A stretch of 64,000 bases of DNA from Trichobilharzia szidati (lineage: Eukaryota > Platyhelminthes > Trematoda > Strigeidida > Schistosomatidae), in assembly GCA_944472155.2 (NCBI GenBank), contig OX235271.1:102127256-102191255 (forward strand). Reading direction: 5' to 3'. Positions within the stretch are counted from its first letter, which is position 1. Every line of letters starts with the position of its first letter. Shown here piece by piece: positions 34,132-47,300 of this stretch. The translations under genes and the position numbers were made by a program. The notes beneath the pieces were generated by a model. That model was not told the DNA's origin. It made no database searches and saw only the letters and a program-made list of their open reading frames with translations.

Positions 34132-34213
34132 CGACGGGGATGGGATTCGAACCCACGCGGGGAAACCCCAATGGATTAGCAGTCCATCGCCTTAACCACT
34201 CGGCCACCCCGTC
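34132..34213 (-). tRNA. tRNA-Ser(GCT), copy 3
   Basis: Identical by eye to copy 2: intact A and B boxes, GCT anticodon, paired acceptor stem, G73 and the TTTT terminator. Confidence 0.96.
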
Positions 34214-34825
34214 CATCTGTCACGACATACACACTCATCTCAATCTCACCAGCGAAATAACATTTCACCCACATCCAACAACCACGCTTGGTTGACTAAG
34301 GAGAGAAACAAACGTCCGACACACAACCCACACTACCCTCTGACAAACTCTACACGACTTCCTCCAGGTGGACTAGACCAATCGGTCCATCAGCCCTCAT
34401 CGTCAACTCAGGTTGCTTTCTGTAGGCTGCAGCGATAATCCCGAGCAGAGCAACAACCAACAAACCATTTCATAAAGACACCAATTCCACTCCACCACTC
34501 ACCTCTTACACAACATCCACTTCGTCAGATCCCCAGTCCTCTATTGTCCTCTGAAAATGAAACAACAACAACAACAACACTCAGCAGACCATTGGTCAGA
34601 GGTATGTCGATGAGATCATCATTCACCAATAAGTGTAAAGTACAGAATTAATAAAGAGGTAAACGTTCAGTACAGTGACTGATTTCCAGACGTCCTATGT
34701 GCAGTAAGTCTACACATCAGACAGTCGCTGCAGGCGTCCTCAACTACCTCAGATGAACACGAACATCCAACAATCTAGTGAGTCAGATATTGACACACAG
34801 CGTTCCATACACAAACACACACGCT

Positions 34826-34861
<36 letters not shown>

Positions 34862-35980
34862 CACACACACATAGACAAGCTGAACGACAGAACGTCACAG
34901 AACGACGTGGGTAGACTGGCATGTCAACATGCAGACACACAGACATGCATACAGCCAACAACAGTGATTTCATATTCACTTCTCGTCTTCACTCACTTCA
35001 CCTGACGATTTGCCTGTCATCGGGGACCACCATTATTGCCAAACACCGTGACCACTATCATATACACTGTCAACGTGGTCATCGTTGTCACCGAAGTAAT
35101 TGTCATATCCCCTGCAACTGTCCATCTACTTATTACCATTATCAGAATCGCTAACACTGTCAGTCTTCTGGCTAGTCCGACTGGCAGTACAACTGTCATA
35201 AGTCTGCTAAATAATACCGATAATTTTAATTAGAGGCGGCACAATAATAATCGTATAGTTATAATCATAATATTCCACCGGTGGATGCCGTCGTCATCAT
35301 CGAGATGACTGGAGAGAGTGTATGTGACAGCACATTCAGTGAGATGTTTTTGTGTGTGTGTGTGTGTGTATGTCCGTCCATGGAATTATCATTAACGAGT
35401 GTGTGTTTGTCTTTCGGAGGATAGATGTCTAGTTCACCTGCGATATATACACAGACGAGACGATGATCTCGACTGACGCAGATATTCTGGCCTATGTGGA
35501 ATGGTGATTCGAAGCTTCCGAGATGAATGTGTACACGTGTGCCGATGTGGTGGTGATTTCCAGGTGTATCAGTGAAATCCCAGGCTCCATTGAAGGAGTT
35601 CCAAGCGACTTTTGTACACCACACAGCCACACTGCCTCCACAACCTCAAGCCTTCAATGATATCTCGGTCGGTGTGAAATATCCAACAGAATTCCTTCCT
35701 GTCCTGATCGATCCAACATGTCAATCCACACGACTGATTTCGCCAATCAGTGGAGAGATCGATGACAGTGTTGTCATCACTCTTGCAGTGTGTCTGCCTC
35801 CACCCGACTGGGAAACAACAGTCCATTGGATGAGTTGGACAACTATTTCTAGCCGGGAACGCGCCAACACCGATCAGTGTCCAACGAATTCTGTGTATGT
35901 GTTGGCGATTTGTGGGTTTCGAAAACGCCTTGTGTGTGTATCATTGTGTGTAGAGTGTGTGTCGAGTGACATCAAAATCC

Positions 35981-36062
35981 CGACGGGGATGGGATTCGAA
36001 CCCACGCGGGGAAACCCCAATGGATTAGCAGTCCATCGCCTTAACCACTCGGCCACCCCGTC
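35981..36062 (-). tRNA. tRNA-Ser(GCT), copy 4
   Basis: Identical by eye to copy 2, with intact internal promoter boxes and TTTT terminator. Confidence 0.96.
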
Positions 36063-37195
36063 CATCTGTCACGACATACACACTCATCTCAATCTCACCA
36101 GCGAAATAACATTTCACCCACATCCAACAACCACGCTTGGTTGACTAAGGAGAGAAACAAACGTCCGACACACAACCCACACTACCCTCTGACAAACTCT
36201 ACACGACTTCCTCCAGGTGGACTAGACCAATCGGTCCATCAGCCCTCATCGTCAACTCAGGTTGCTTTCTGTAGGCTGCAGCGATAATCCCGAGCAGAGC
36301 AACAACCAACAAACCATTTCATAAAGACACCAATTCCACTCCACCACTCACCTCTTACACAACATCCACTTCGTCAGATCCCCAGTCCTCTATTGTCCTC
36401 TGAAAATGAAACAACAACAACAACAACACTCAGCAGACCATTGGTCAGAGGTATGTCGATGAGATCATCATTCACCAATAAGTGTAAAGTACAGAATTAA
36501 TAAAGAGGTAAACGTTCAGTACAGTGACTGATTTCCAGACGTCCTATGTGCAGTAAGTCTACACATCAGACAGTCGCTGCAGGCGTCCTCAACTACCTCA
36601 GATGAACACGAACATCCAACAATCTAGTGAGTCAGATATTGACACACAGCGTTCCATACACAAACACAAACACACACGCTCACGCACACACACACACACA
36701 CACAAACGCACACACACATAGACAAGCTGAACGACAGAACGTCACAGAACGACGTGGGTAGACTGGCATGTCAACATGCAGACACACAGACATGCATACA
36801 GCCAACAACAGTGATTTCATATTCACTTCTCGTCTTCACTCACTTCACCTGACGATTTGCCTGTCATCGGGGACCACCATTATTGCCAAACACCGTGACC
36901 ACTATCATATACACTGTCAACGTGGTCATCGTTGTCACCGAAGTAATTGTCATATCCCCTGCAACTGTCCATCTACTTATTACCATTATCAGAATCGCTA
37001 ACACTGTCAGTCTTCTGGCTAGTCCGACTGGCAGTACAACTGTCATAAGTCTGCTAAATAATACCGATAATTTTAATTAGAGGCGGCACAATAATAATCG
37101 TATAGTTATAATCATAATATTCCACCGGTGGATGCCGTCGTCATCATCGAGATGACTGGAGAGAGTGTATGTGACAGCACATTCAGTGAGATGTT

Positions 37196-37226
<31 letters not shown>

Positions 37227-37833
37227 CCGTCCATGGAATTATCATTAACGAGTGTGTGTTTGTCTTTCGGAGGATAGATGTCTAGTTCACCTGCGATATA
37301 TACACAGACGAGACGATGATCTCGACTGACGCAGATATTCTGGCCTATGTGGAATGGTGATTCGAAGCTTCCGAGATGAATGTGTACACGTGTGCCGATG
37401 TGGTGGTGATTTCCAGGTGTATCAGTGAAATCCCAGGCTCCATTGAAGGAGTTCCAAGCGACTTTTGTACACCACACAGCCACACTGCCTCCACAACCTC
37501 AAGCCTTCAATGATATCTCGGTCGGTGTGAAATATCCAACAGAATTCCTTCCTGTCCTGATCGATCCAACATGTCAATCCACACGACTGATTTCGCCAAT
37601 CAGTGGAGAGATCGATGACAGTGTTGTCATTACTCTTGCAGTGTGTCTGCCTCCACCCGACTGGGAAACAACAGTCCATTGGATGAGTTGGACAACTATT
37701 TCTAGCCGGGAACGCGCCAACACCGATCAGTGTCCAACGAATTCTGTGTATGTGTTGGCGATTTGTGGGTTTCGAAAACGCCTTGTGTGTGTATCATTGT
37801 GTGTAGAGTGTGTGTCGAGTGACATCAAAATCC

Positions 37834-37915
37834 CGACGGGGATGGGATTTCAACCCACGCGGGGAAACCCCAATGGATTAGCAGTCCATCGCCTTAACCA
37901 CTCGGCCACCCCGTC
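37834..37915 (-). tRNA. tRNA-Ser(GCT), copy 5, damaged B box
   Basis: Carries the same double change in the T loop as copy 1 (TTGAAA in place of TTCGAA) although four units away. All other tRNA features are intact. Expected to bind TFIIIC weakly; a probable pseudogene. Confidence 0.85.
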
Positions 37916-39675
37916 CATCTGTCACGACATACACACTCATGTCAATCTCACCAGCGAAATAACATTTCACCCACATCCAACAACCACGCTTGGTTGACTA
38001 AGGAGAGAAACAAACGTCCGACACACAACCCACACTACCCTCTGACAAACTCTACACGACTTCCTCCAGGTGGACTAGACCAATCGGTCCATCAGCCCTC
38101 ATCGTCAACTCAGGTTGCTTTCTGTAGGCTGCAGCGATAATCCCGAGCAGAGCAACAACCAACAAACCATTTCATAAAGACACCAATTCCACTCCACCAC
38201 TCACCTCTTACACAACATCCACTTCGTCAGATCCCCAGTCCTCTATTGTCCTCTGAAAATCAAACAACAACAACAACACTCAGCAGACCATTGGTCAGAG
38301 GTATGTCGATGAGATCATCATTCATCAATAAGTGTAAAGTACAGAATTAATAAAGAGGTAAGCGTTCAGTACAGTGACTGATTTCCAGACGTCCTATGTG
38401 CAGTAAGTCTACACATCAGACAGTCGCTGCAGGCGTCCTCAACTACCTCAGATGAACACGAACATCCAACAATCTAGTGAGTCAGATATTGACACACAGC
38501 GTTCCATACACAAACACACACGCTCACGCACACACACACACACACACACAAACGCACACACACATAGACAAGCTGAACGACAGCACGGCACAGAACGACG
38601 TGGGTAGACTGGCATGTCAACATGCTGACACACAGACATGCACACAGCCAACAACAGTGATTTCATATTCACTTCTCGTCTTCACTCACTTCACCTGACG
38701 ATTTGCCTGTCATCGGGGACCACCATTATTGCCAAACACCGTGACCACTATCATATACACTGTCAACGTGGTCATCGTTGTCACCGAAGTAATTGTCATA
38801 TCCCCTGCAACTGTCCATCTACTTATTACCATTATCAGAATCGCTAACACTGTCAGTCTTCTGGCTAGTCCGACTGGCAGTACAACTGTCATAAGTCTGC
38901 TAAATAATACCGATAATTTTAATTAGAGGCGGCACAATAATAATCGTATAGTTATAATCATAATATTCCACCGGTGGATGCCGTCGTCATCATCGAGATG
39001 ACTGGAGAGAGTGTATGTGACAGCACATTCAGTGAGATGTTTTTGTGTGTGTGTGTGTGTGTGTATGTCCGTCCATGGAATTATCATTAACGAGTGTGTG
39101 TTTGTCTTTCGGAGGATAGATGTCTAGTTCACCTGCGATATATACACAGACGAGACGATGATCTCGACTGACGCAGATATTCTGGCCTATGTGGAATGGT
39201 GATTCGAAGCTTCCGAGATGAATGTGTACACGTGTGCCGATGTGGTGGTGATTTCCAGGTGTATCAGTGAAATCCCAGGCTCCATTGAAGGAGTTCCAAG
39301 CGACTTTTGTACACCACACAGCCACACTGCCTCCACAACCTCAAGCCTTCAATGATATCTCGGTCGGTGTGAAATATCCAACAGAATTCCTTCCTGTCCT
39401 GATCGATCCAACATGTCAATCCACACGACTGATTTCGCCAATCAGTGGAGAGATCGATGACAGTGTTGTCATTACTCTTGCAGTGTGTCTGCCTCCACCC
39501 GACTGGGAAACAACAGTCCATTGGATGAGTTGGACAACTATTTCTAGCCGGGAACGCGCCAACACCGATCAGTGTCCAACGAATTCTGTGTATGTGTTGG
39601 CGATTTGTGGGTTTCGAAAACGCCTTGTGTGTGTATCATTGTGTGTAGAGTGTGTGTCGAGTGACATCAAAATCC

Positions 39676-39757
39676 CGACGGGGATGGGATTCGAACCCAC
39701 GCGGGGAAACCCCAATGGATTAGCAGTCCATCGCCTTAACCACTCGGCCACCCCGTC
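39676..39757 (-). tRNA. tRNA-Ser(GCT), copy 6
   Basis: Canonical B box, GCT anticodon and terminator; identical by eye to copies 2-4. Confidence 0.96.
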
Positions 39758-41519
39758 CATCTGTCACGACATACACACTCATCTCAATCTCACCAGCGAA
39801 ATAACATTTCACCCACATCCAACAACCACGCTTGGTTGACTAAGGAGAGAAACAAACGTCCGACACACAACCCACACTACCCTCTGACAAACTCTACACG
39901 ACTTCCTCCAGGTGGACTAGACCAATCGGTCCATCAGCCCTCATCGTCAACTCAGGTTGCTTTCTGTAGGCTGCAGCGATAATCCCGAGCAGAGCAACAA
40001 CCAACAAACCATTTCATAAAGACACCAATTCCACTCCACCACTCACCTCTTACACAACATCCACTTCGTCAGATCCCCAGTCCTCTATTGTCCTCTGAAA
40101 ATGAAACAACAACAACAACACTCAGCAGACCATTGGTCAGAGGTATGTCGATGAGATCATCATTCATCAATAAGTGTAAAGTACAGAATTAATAAAGAGG
40201 TAAGCGTTCAGTACAGTGACTGATTTCCAGACGTCCTATGTGCAGTAAGTCTACACATCAGACAGTCGCTGCAGGCGTCCTCAACTACCTCAGATGAACA
40301 CGAACATCCAACAATCTAGTGAGTCAGATATTGACACACAGCGTTCCATACACAAACACACACGCTCACGCACACACACACACACACACACAAACGCACA
40401 CACACATAGACAAGCTGAACGACAGAACGTCACAGAACGACGTGGGTAGACTGGCATGTCAACATGCAGACACACAGACATGCACACAGCCAACAACAGT
40501 GATTTCATATTCACTTCTCGTCTTCACTCACTTCACCTGACGATTTGCCTGTCATCGGGGACCACCATTATTGCCAAACACCGTGACCACTATCATATAC
40601 ACTGTCAACGTGGTCATCGTTGTCACCGAAGTAATTGTCATATCCCCTGCAACTGTCCATCTACTTATTACCATTATCAGAATCGCTAACACTGTCAGTC
40701 TTCTGGCTAGTCCGACTGGCAGTACAACTGTCATAAGTCTGCTAAATAATACCGATAATTTTAATTAGAGGCGGCACAATAATAATCGTATAGTTATAAT
40801 CATAATATTCCACCGGTGGATGCCGTCGTCATCATCGAGATGACTGGAGAGAGTGTATGTGACAGCACATTCAGTGAGATGTTTTTGTGTGTGTGTGTGT
40901 GTGTGTGTATGTCCGTCCATGGAATTATCATTAACGAGTGTGTGTTTGTCTTTCGGAGGATAGATGTCTAGTTCACCTGCGATATATACACAGACGAGAC
41001 GATGATCTCGACTGACGCAGATATTCTGGCCTATGTGGAATGGTGATTCGAAGCTTCCGAGATGAATGTGTACACGTGTGCCGATGTGGTGGTGATTTCC
41101 AGGTGTATCAGTGAAATCCCAGGCTCCATTGAAGGAGTTCCAAGCGACTTTTGTACACCACACAGCCACACTGCCTCCACAACCTCAAGCCTTCAATGAT
41201 ATCTCGGTCGGTGTGAAATATCCAACAGAATTCCTTCCTGTCCTGATCGATCCAACATGTCAATCCACACGACTGATTTCGCCAATCAGTGGAGAGATCG
41301 ATGACAGTGTTGTCATTACTCTTGCAGTGTGTCTGCCTCCACCCGACTGGGAAACAACAGTCCATTGGATGAGTTGGACAACTATTTCTAGCCGGGAACG
41401 CGCCAACACCGATCAGTGTCCAACGAATTCTGTGTATGTGTTGGCGATTTGTGGGTTTCGAAAACGCCTTGTGTGTGTATCATTGTGTGTAGAGTGTGTG
41501 TCGAGTGACATCAAAATCC

Positions 41520-41601
41520 CGACGGGGATGGGATTCGAACCCACGCGGGGAAACCCCAATGGATTAGCAGTCCATCGCCTTAACCACTCGGCCACCCCGT
41601 C
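41520..41601 (-). tRNA. tRNA-Ser(GCT), copy 7
   Basis: Canonical B box, GCT anticodon and terminator; identical by eye to copies 2-4. Confidence 0.96.
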
Positions 41602-43357
41602 CATCTGTCACGACATACACACTCATCTCAATCTCACCAGCGAAATAACATTTCACCCACATCCAACAACCACGCTTGGTTGACTAAGGAGAGAAACAAA
41701 CGTCCGACACACAACCCACACTACCCTCTGACAAACTCTACACGACTTCCTCCAGGTGGACTAGACCAATCGGTCCATCAGCCCTCATCGTCAACTCAGG
41801 TTGCTTTCTGTAGGCTGCAGCGATAATCCCGAGCAGAGCAACAACCAACAAACCATTTCATAAAGACACCAATTCCACTCCACCACTCACCTCTTACACA
41901 ACATCCACTTCGTCAGATCCCCAGTCCTCTATTGTCCTCTGAAAATGAAACAACAACAACACTCAGCAGACCATTGGTCAGAGGTATGTCGATGAGATCA
42001 TCATTCATCAATAAGTGTAAAGTACAGAATTAATAAAGAGGTAAGCGTTCAGTACAGTGACTGATTTCCAGATGTCCTATGTGCAGTAAGTTTACACATC
42101 AGACAGTCGCTGCAGGCGTCCTCAACTACCTCAGATGAACACGAACATCCAACAATCTAGTGAGTCAGATATTGACACACAGCGTTCCATACACAAACAC
42201 ACACGCTCACGCACACACACACACACACACAAACGCACACACACATAGACAAGCTGAACGACAGAACGTCACAGAACGACGTGGGTAGACTGGCATGTCA
42301 ACATGCAGACACACAGACATGCATACAGCCAACAACAGTGATTTCATATTCACTTCTCGTCTTCACTCACTTCACCTGACGATTTGCCTGTCATCGGGGA
42401 CCACCATTATTGCCAAACACCGTGACCACTATCATATACACTGTCAACGTGGTCATCGTTGTCACCGAAGTAATTGTCATATCCCCTGCAACTGTCCATC
42501 TACTTATTACCATTATCAGAATCGCTAACACTGTCAGTCTTCTGGCTAGTCCGACTGGCAGTACAACTGTCATAAGTCTGCTAAATAATACCGATAATTT
42601 TAATTAGAGGCGGCACAATAATAATCGTATAGTTATAATCATAATATTCCACCGGTGGATGCCGTCGTCATCATCGAGATGACTGGAGAGAGTGTATGTG
42701 ACAGCACATTCAGTGAGATGTTTTGTGTGTGTGTGTGTGTGTGTGTGTGTCCGTCCATGGAATTATCATTAACGAGTGTGTGTTTGTCTTTCGGAGGACA
42801 GACGTCTAGTTCACCTGCGATATATACACAGACGAGACGATGATCTCGACTGACGCAGATATTCTGGCCTATGTGGAATGGTGATTCGAAGCTTCCGAGA
42901 TGAATGTGTACATGTGTGCCGATGTGGTGGTGATTTCCAGGTGTATCAGTGAAATTCCAGGCTCCATTGAAGGAGTTCCAAGCGACTTTTGTACACCACA
43001 CAGCCACACTGCCTCCACAACCTCAAGCCTTCAATGATATCTCGGTCGGTGTGAAATATCCAACAGAATTCCTTCCTGTCCTGATCGATCCAACATGTCA
43101 ATCCACACGACTGATTTCCCCAATCAGTGGAGAGATCGATGACAGTGTTGTCATCACTCTTGCAGTGTGTCTGCCTCCACCCGACTGGGAAACAACAGTC
43201 CATTGGATGTGTTGGACAACTATTTCTAGCCGGGAACGCGCCAACACCGATCAGTGTCCAACGAATTCTGTGTATGTGTTGGCGATTTGTGGGTTTCGAA
43301 AACGCCTTGTGTGTGTATCATTGTGTGTAGAGTGTGTGTCGAGTGACATCAAAATCC

Positions 43358-43439
43358 CGACGGGGATGGGATTCGAACCCACGCGGGGAAACCCCAATGG
43401 ATTAGCAGTCCATCGCCTTAACCACTCGGCCACCCCGTC
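43358..43439 (-). tRNA. tRNA-Ser(GCT), copy 8
   Basis: Canonical B box, GCT anticodon and terminator. The flank just upstream on the minus strand differs from other units (GGGATGGACGG rather than ACAGATGGACGG), but the tRNA body matches copies 2-4. Confidence 0.96.
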
Positions 43440-44267
43440 CATCCCTCACGACACACACACTCATCTCAATCTCACCAGCGAAATAACATTTCACCCACAT
43501 CCAACAACCACGCTTGGTTGACTAAGGAGAGAAACAAACGTCCGACACACAACCCCCAATACCCTCTGACAAACTCTACACGACTTCCTCCATGTGGACT
43601 AGACCAATCGGTCCATCAGCCCTCATCGTCAACTCAGGTCGCTTTCTGTAGGCTGCAGCGATAATCCCGAGCAGAGCAACAACCAACAAACCATTTCATA
43701 AAGACACCAATTGCACTCCACCACTCACCTCTTACACAACATCCACTTCGTCAGATCCCCAGTCCTCTATTGTCCTCTGAAAATGAAACAACAACAACAC
43801 TCAGCAGACCATTGGTCAGAGGTATGTCGATGAGATCATCATTCATCAATAAGTGTAAAGTACAGAATTAATAAAGAGGTAAGCGTTCAGTACAGTGACT
43901 GATTTCCAGATGTCCTATGTGCAGTAAGTTTACACATCAGACAGTCGCTGCAGGCGTCCTCAACTACCTCAGATGAACACGAACATCCAACAATCTAGTG
44001 AGTCAGATATTGACACACAGCGTTCCATACACAAACACACACGCTCACGCACACACACACACACACACACACACAAACGCACACACACATAGACAAGCTG
44101 AACGACAGCACGGCACAGAACGATGTGGGTAGACTGGCATGTCAACATGCTGACACACAGACATGCACACAGCCAACAACAGTGATTTCATATTCACTTC
44201 TCGTCTTCACTCACTTCACCTGACGATTTGCCTGTCATCGGGGATCACCCTTATTGCGATGATCTCG

Positions 44268-44335
44268 CCAATACCGTTCTGTACCCGACGAATTCTGTGT
44301 ATGTGTTGGTGATTTTTTGGTTGCGATAAATCCTT
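44268..44335 (+). repeat. degenerate fragment of the 1.84-kb unit at the array edge
   Basis: After the last intact piece (to about 44257) the sequence jumps to a diverged copy of the unit segment that precedes the tRNA, recognisable by cgaattctgtgtatgtgttg. About 0.8 kb of unit is missing between the two pieces. Beyond 44335 the sequence turns AT-rich and unrelated. This is the decayed right boundary of the array. Confidence 0.75.
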
Positions 44336-47300
44336 TTCAGTGTTTTATTTAGTGTGTTTTATCTGTTTCCAATGCCGGTTTTCTATGTTTATGTTTTATT
44401 TTTGACGTCTCTTCCATCTTTCTGTTATTTATGCGTGTTTTTTTGATTTGCAATTTTGCATTCTTTGATTGTCGTTAATTATGTAATTTTTTGTATAATT
44501 TTTTCAAAAGTTCTTATGTATTTTGCCTTGGTAGTCAAATTCTTCCCCTAAATATTGTTTCGTTATGATTTTTATGCCACTCTCAGATTTGTGTTTTTTT
44601 TCTCCTAATCTTCCTTCATTTCGATAAAATATTTTGCACTAATTAGATAGTGTTCATTATTGTCTGAACTTCTGTTTAATAATCTTATGTGACATGCTGT
44701 ATAATCCTAATATTTCACATAGAATAATTTTTCCAATCATGTCACTTAATTTTGCTCATTTATTCGCCTTTAATTTTGTTGTGATTTATCATACCACTGA
44801 TCGTTAATAAGTAGTATAATTCATATTTGAAAATTTTCGTTCTACTTAGGAAAATCGTTTTTGTTATAGATGAGAGTTTTTTTACTGAAATTGGAACGAC
44901 CGTTGAAGCCAAGTGGTGGACTAAGAAACTCATAATTCAGTAGTTCGAAAGTAAGAATATAACAGAAGATTGTTTCACGTTGACCCTTCAAATAATACAA
45001 CTAATTCAAAGATTGTCTGACTTCATTGATTGCTTATCCATCCAACTATTATAGTCTAGCGCAAAGTAATTGCCAAAGCAGTAAGATATCCAGGTGAACT
45101 GTATTTAGTAATAATAGACATGTATTATGGCTTTTACTGGGTATAATACTGTCATCAAAGTTTTGTATCGCTTATCAATCTTGGATAGATTAATTATAAG
45201 TAATATAATTTTATATTCATGAATTTTAGGTGGAACATATAATCTACAGAGTAAAAATCGACTCGTATTGTACTCAACTGTAAACTATCCTCCCCACTTT
45301 CTCTCGCCTCACTGATTTCGCCTTTGACCAAAGGTTATAAGGTTAACACACTTGATATTTTCTTAGCTTATATGTAGACGTATAGAACTGAGTTATTGGA
45401 TGAAGTGGATGGAAGAGTGAGTCGGGGAGGGAAGGAGAAAGAAGCTGAGGAAAAATTGGCTTTTGTTTATAAAAAAAAAATAGTAAATTGGTAGGATATT
45501 TTATTGAATAAGAAAAATACAGTGAAAGTAAAAATTAATCAAACAGCTGGTTACATGAAAGTTGCCATCATCTTAGTTGCTACTGTGACTCTTTCTTTAC
45601 CTGGCTTAAGAATATCCCTTCATGCATGTATACACTGAGAGTAAAGTGTGCATCTAACTGACTATATATGTCCCTATGTGCGTGTGTATGTATTCTTGCA
45701 TTTATCTCTATTCTTCTTCTTCATATGTGATAATGCATATAAGCGTACAGGTTTAGTATACTTTATACTTTACACGTTTAACTTAGATTTCCTCTTAGGC
45801 TAAAATTTATCCTTTCATCATATATGCATATAGTGTACACATGCCCACACGTATAAAGAAAAGAAAATAGACCTTGTTTTAGGCACGCGCCAAATGGTGC
45901 TTAGAAAGATTTCATTTGTAGAGAAAGCCAGTAACAACAACAGAACAACACCAGCAACGACAACAGTTGTAAGTCAAAGGACAAATCAAAGCAAGTAAGA
46001 AGATGGCACAAATATGCATACAGACAAAAATAAAACAGATCTACGTGAGTTATTTCATCTTTTATTTTATGAAAAGAATAAGAAGGAATTTTTATAAAAT
46101 TCGTATTCATAGTAAAAATGTATATTATCCTTTTTTCGTGTTTACTATTTCTTTCAGTTACTATTGGGGATTTTACTTGGCAAACCGGCCCCTCAAAAAT
46201 TAAAATATTACCACGTAGTGTAAAGGTCTCTCTAGTATTCGAATGAACTAAGAATTCAGGTTTCGTCCCATTCAAACTCGTCAACCGTAAATTCCCAATG
46301 TTTGGTAGCATTCCTCCTGGGACTCGTACTTAGCAGCTCTCATTTCCTGAATAGGGACACTTCCAGATATACCACTTTCAGCAGAAAGGCGTGTCATCGT
46401 TCCTTTTAATATTATATACTTATATGACTTATATCACGCGTCATGCCCTTGAGTGGAACTCGAATAGTAAATGACGAATTGAGCGTCCATGGGTGACACG
46501 AAGGCTTTTGGGCAATATTGGGCCAGCTAAAACAAGACTTCAGCGAACAATGAAATGGTAATGTGCTGCTGGAAGCCCCAAGGGACGAATAATAATGGTA
46601 ATGGCCCACTCCTACGCCAGCAATAAAAGCGACATATCACCTTCATTGAAAAAAAGAATTAAAAGATCTGTATAGAGTACTGAAGGATATACGTAGTTGA
46701 CTACCACGTACCACAGCCAGTAACTCTTTTCATCCAGATCAAGGTAATCTGAACATCAGAAGAGCAATTTTTTCCACCCAACCAATAGTATGTATCGTGT
46801 TACTCACACTGCTTGCTTGCTAACATTTGCAGTGTTATATGTTGTAATCTGAATATTCTGGATTTCCAAAGCAAGCTACGGTGAAATTTCTCCCAAACCT
46901 GTGTAATTTGAAATAATAAATTTTATTTGATTCTACGTAAAAACAAAATCTATGCCTCATTTCGATTTCATTTATTACCCACACGTCTTAAGATCACTTA
47001 ACCAAACGTGATAACGTTACGTAATTTAGTGAACAGGTATTTGTGGAATACGGAAATCTTTTTTCAGCAATTGAGAAATTTGATCGTATAGATCAGGAAA
47101 CTGCTGGTGATTGTTAAATGAATAATTTAGTCAGCAATGCTAATGTTGGTCACTTCAACGAATAAGTTGTACTTTAGTTTTGTTATACTCCAGGATCTTT
47201 TAAATGAGAAGAAGTGTGTCTTTCAAAGAACTGGTAAACATCAAATGCTGATTCTAACTTTGGAAGAATAGAAGAATTTGGTAAGAGGTTATTTCAGTCA

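Larger units (their letters stand above)
29218..44257. repeat. tandem array of ~1.84-kb units, each with a tRNA-Ser(GCT)
   Basis: Head-to-tail units begin, using the marker agatgaacacgaacatcc, at 29218, 31061, 32906, 34751, 36600, 38450, 40292, 42133 and 43971. The periods are 1843, 1845, 1845, 1849, 1850, 1842, 1841 and 1838. The ninth unit breaks off near 44257. Units look near-identical by eye, differing by scattered substitutions and by lengths of (CA)n, (GT)n and (CAA)n tracts. Unit composition is visibly richer in G+C than the flanks. Every full unit carries one minus-strand tRNA-Ser(GCT) and open frames on both strands upstream of it. The left end abuts an assembly gap, so copy number is a minimum. 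Confidence 0.97.

Noticed and set aside
29218..44257. CRISPR-like array
   Set aside because: The repeats are 1.84-kb complete units without short repeat-spacer alternation, in a eukaryotic genome.
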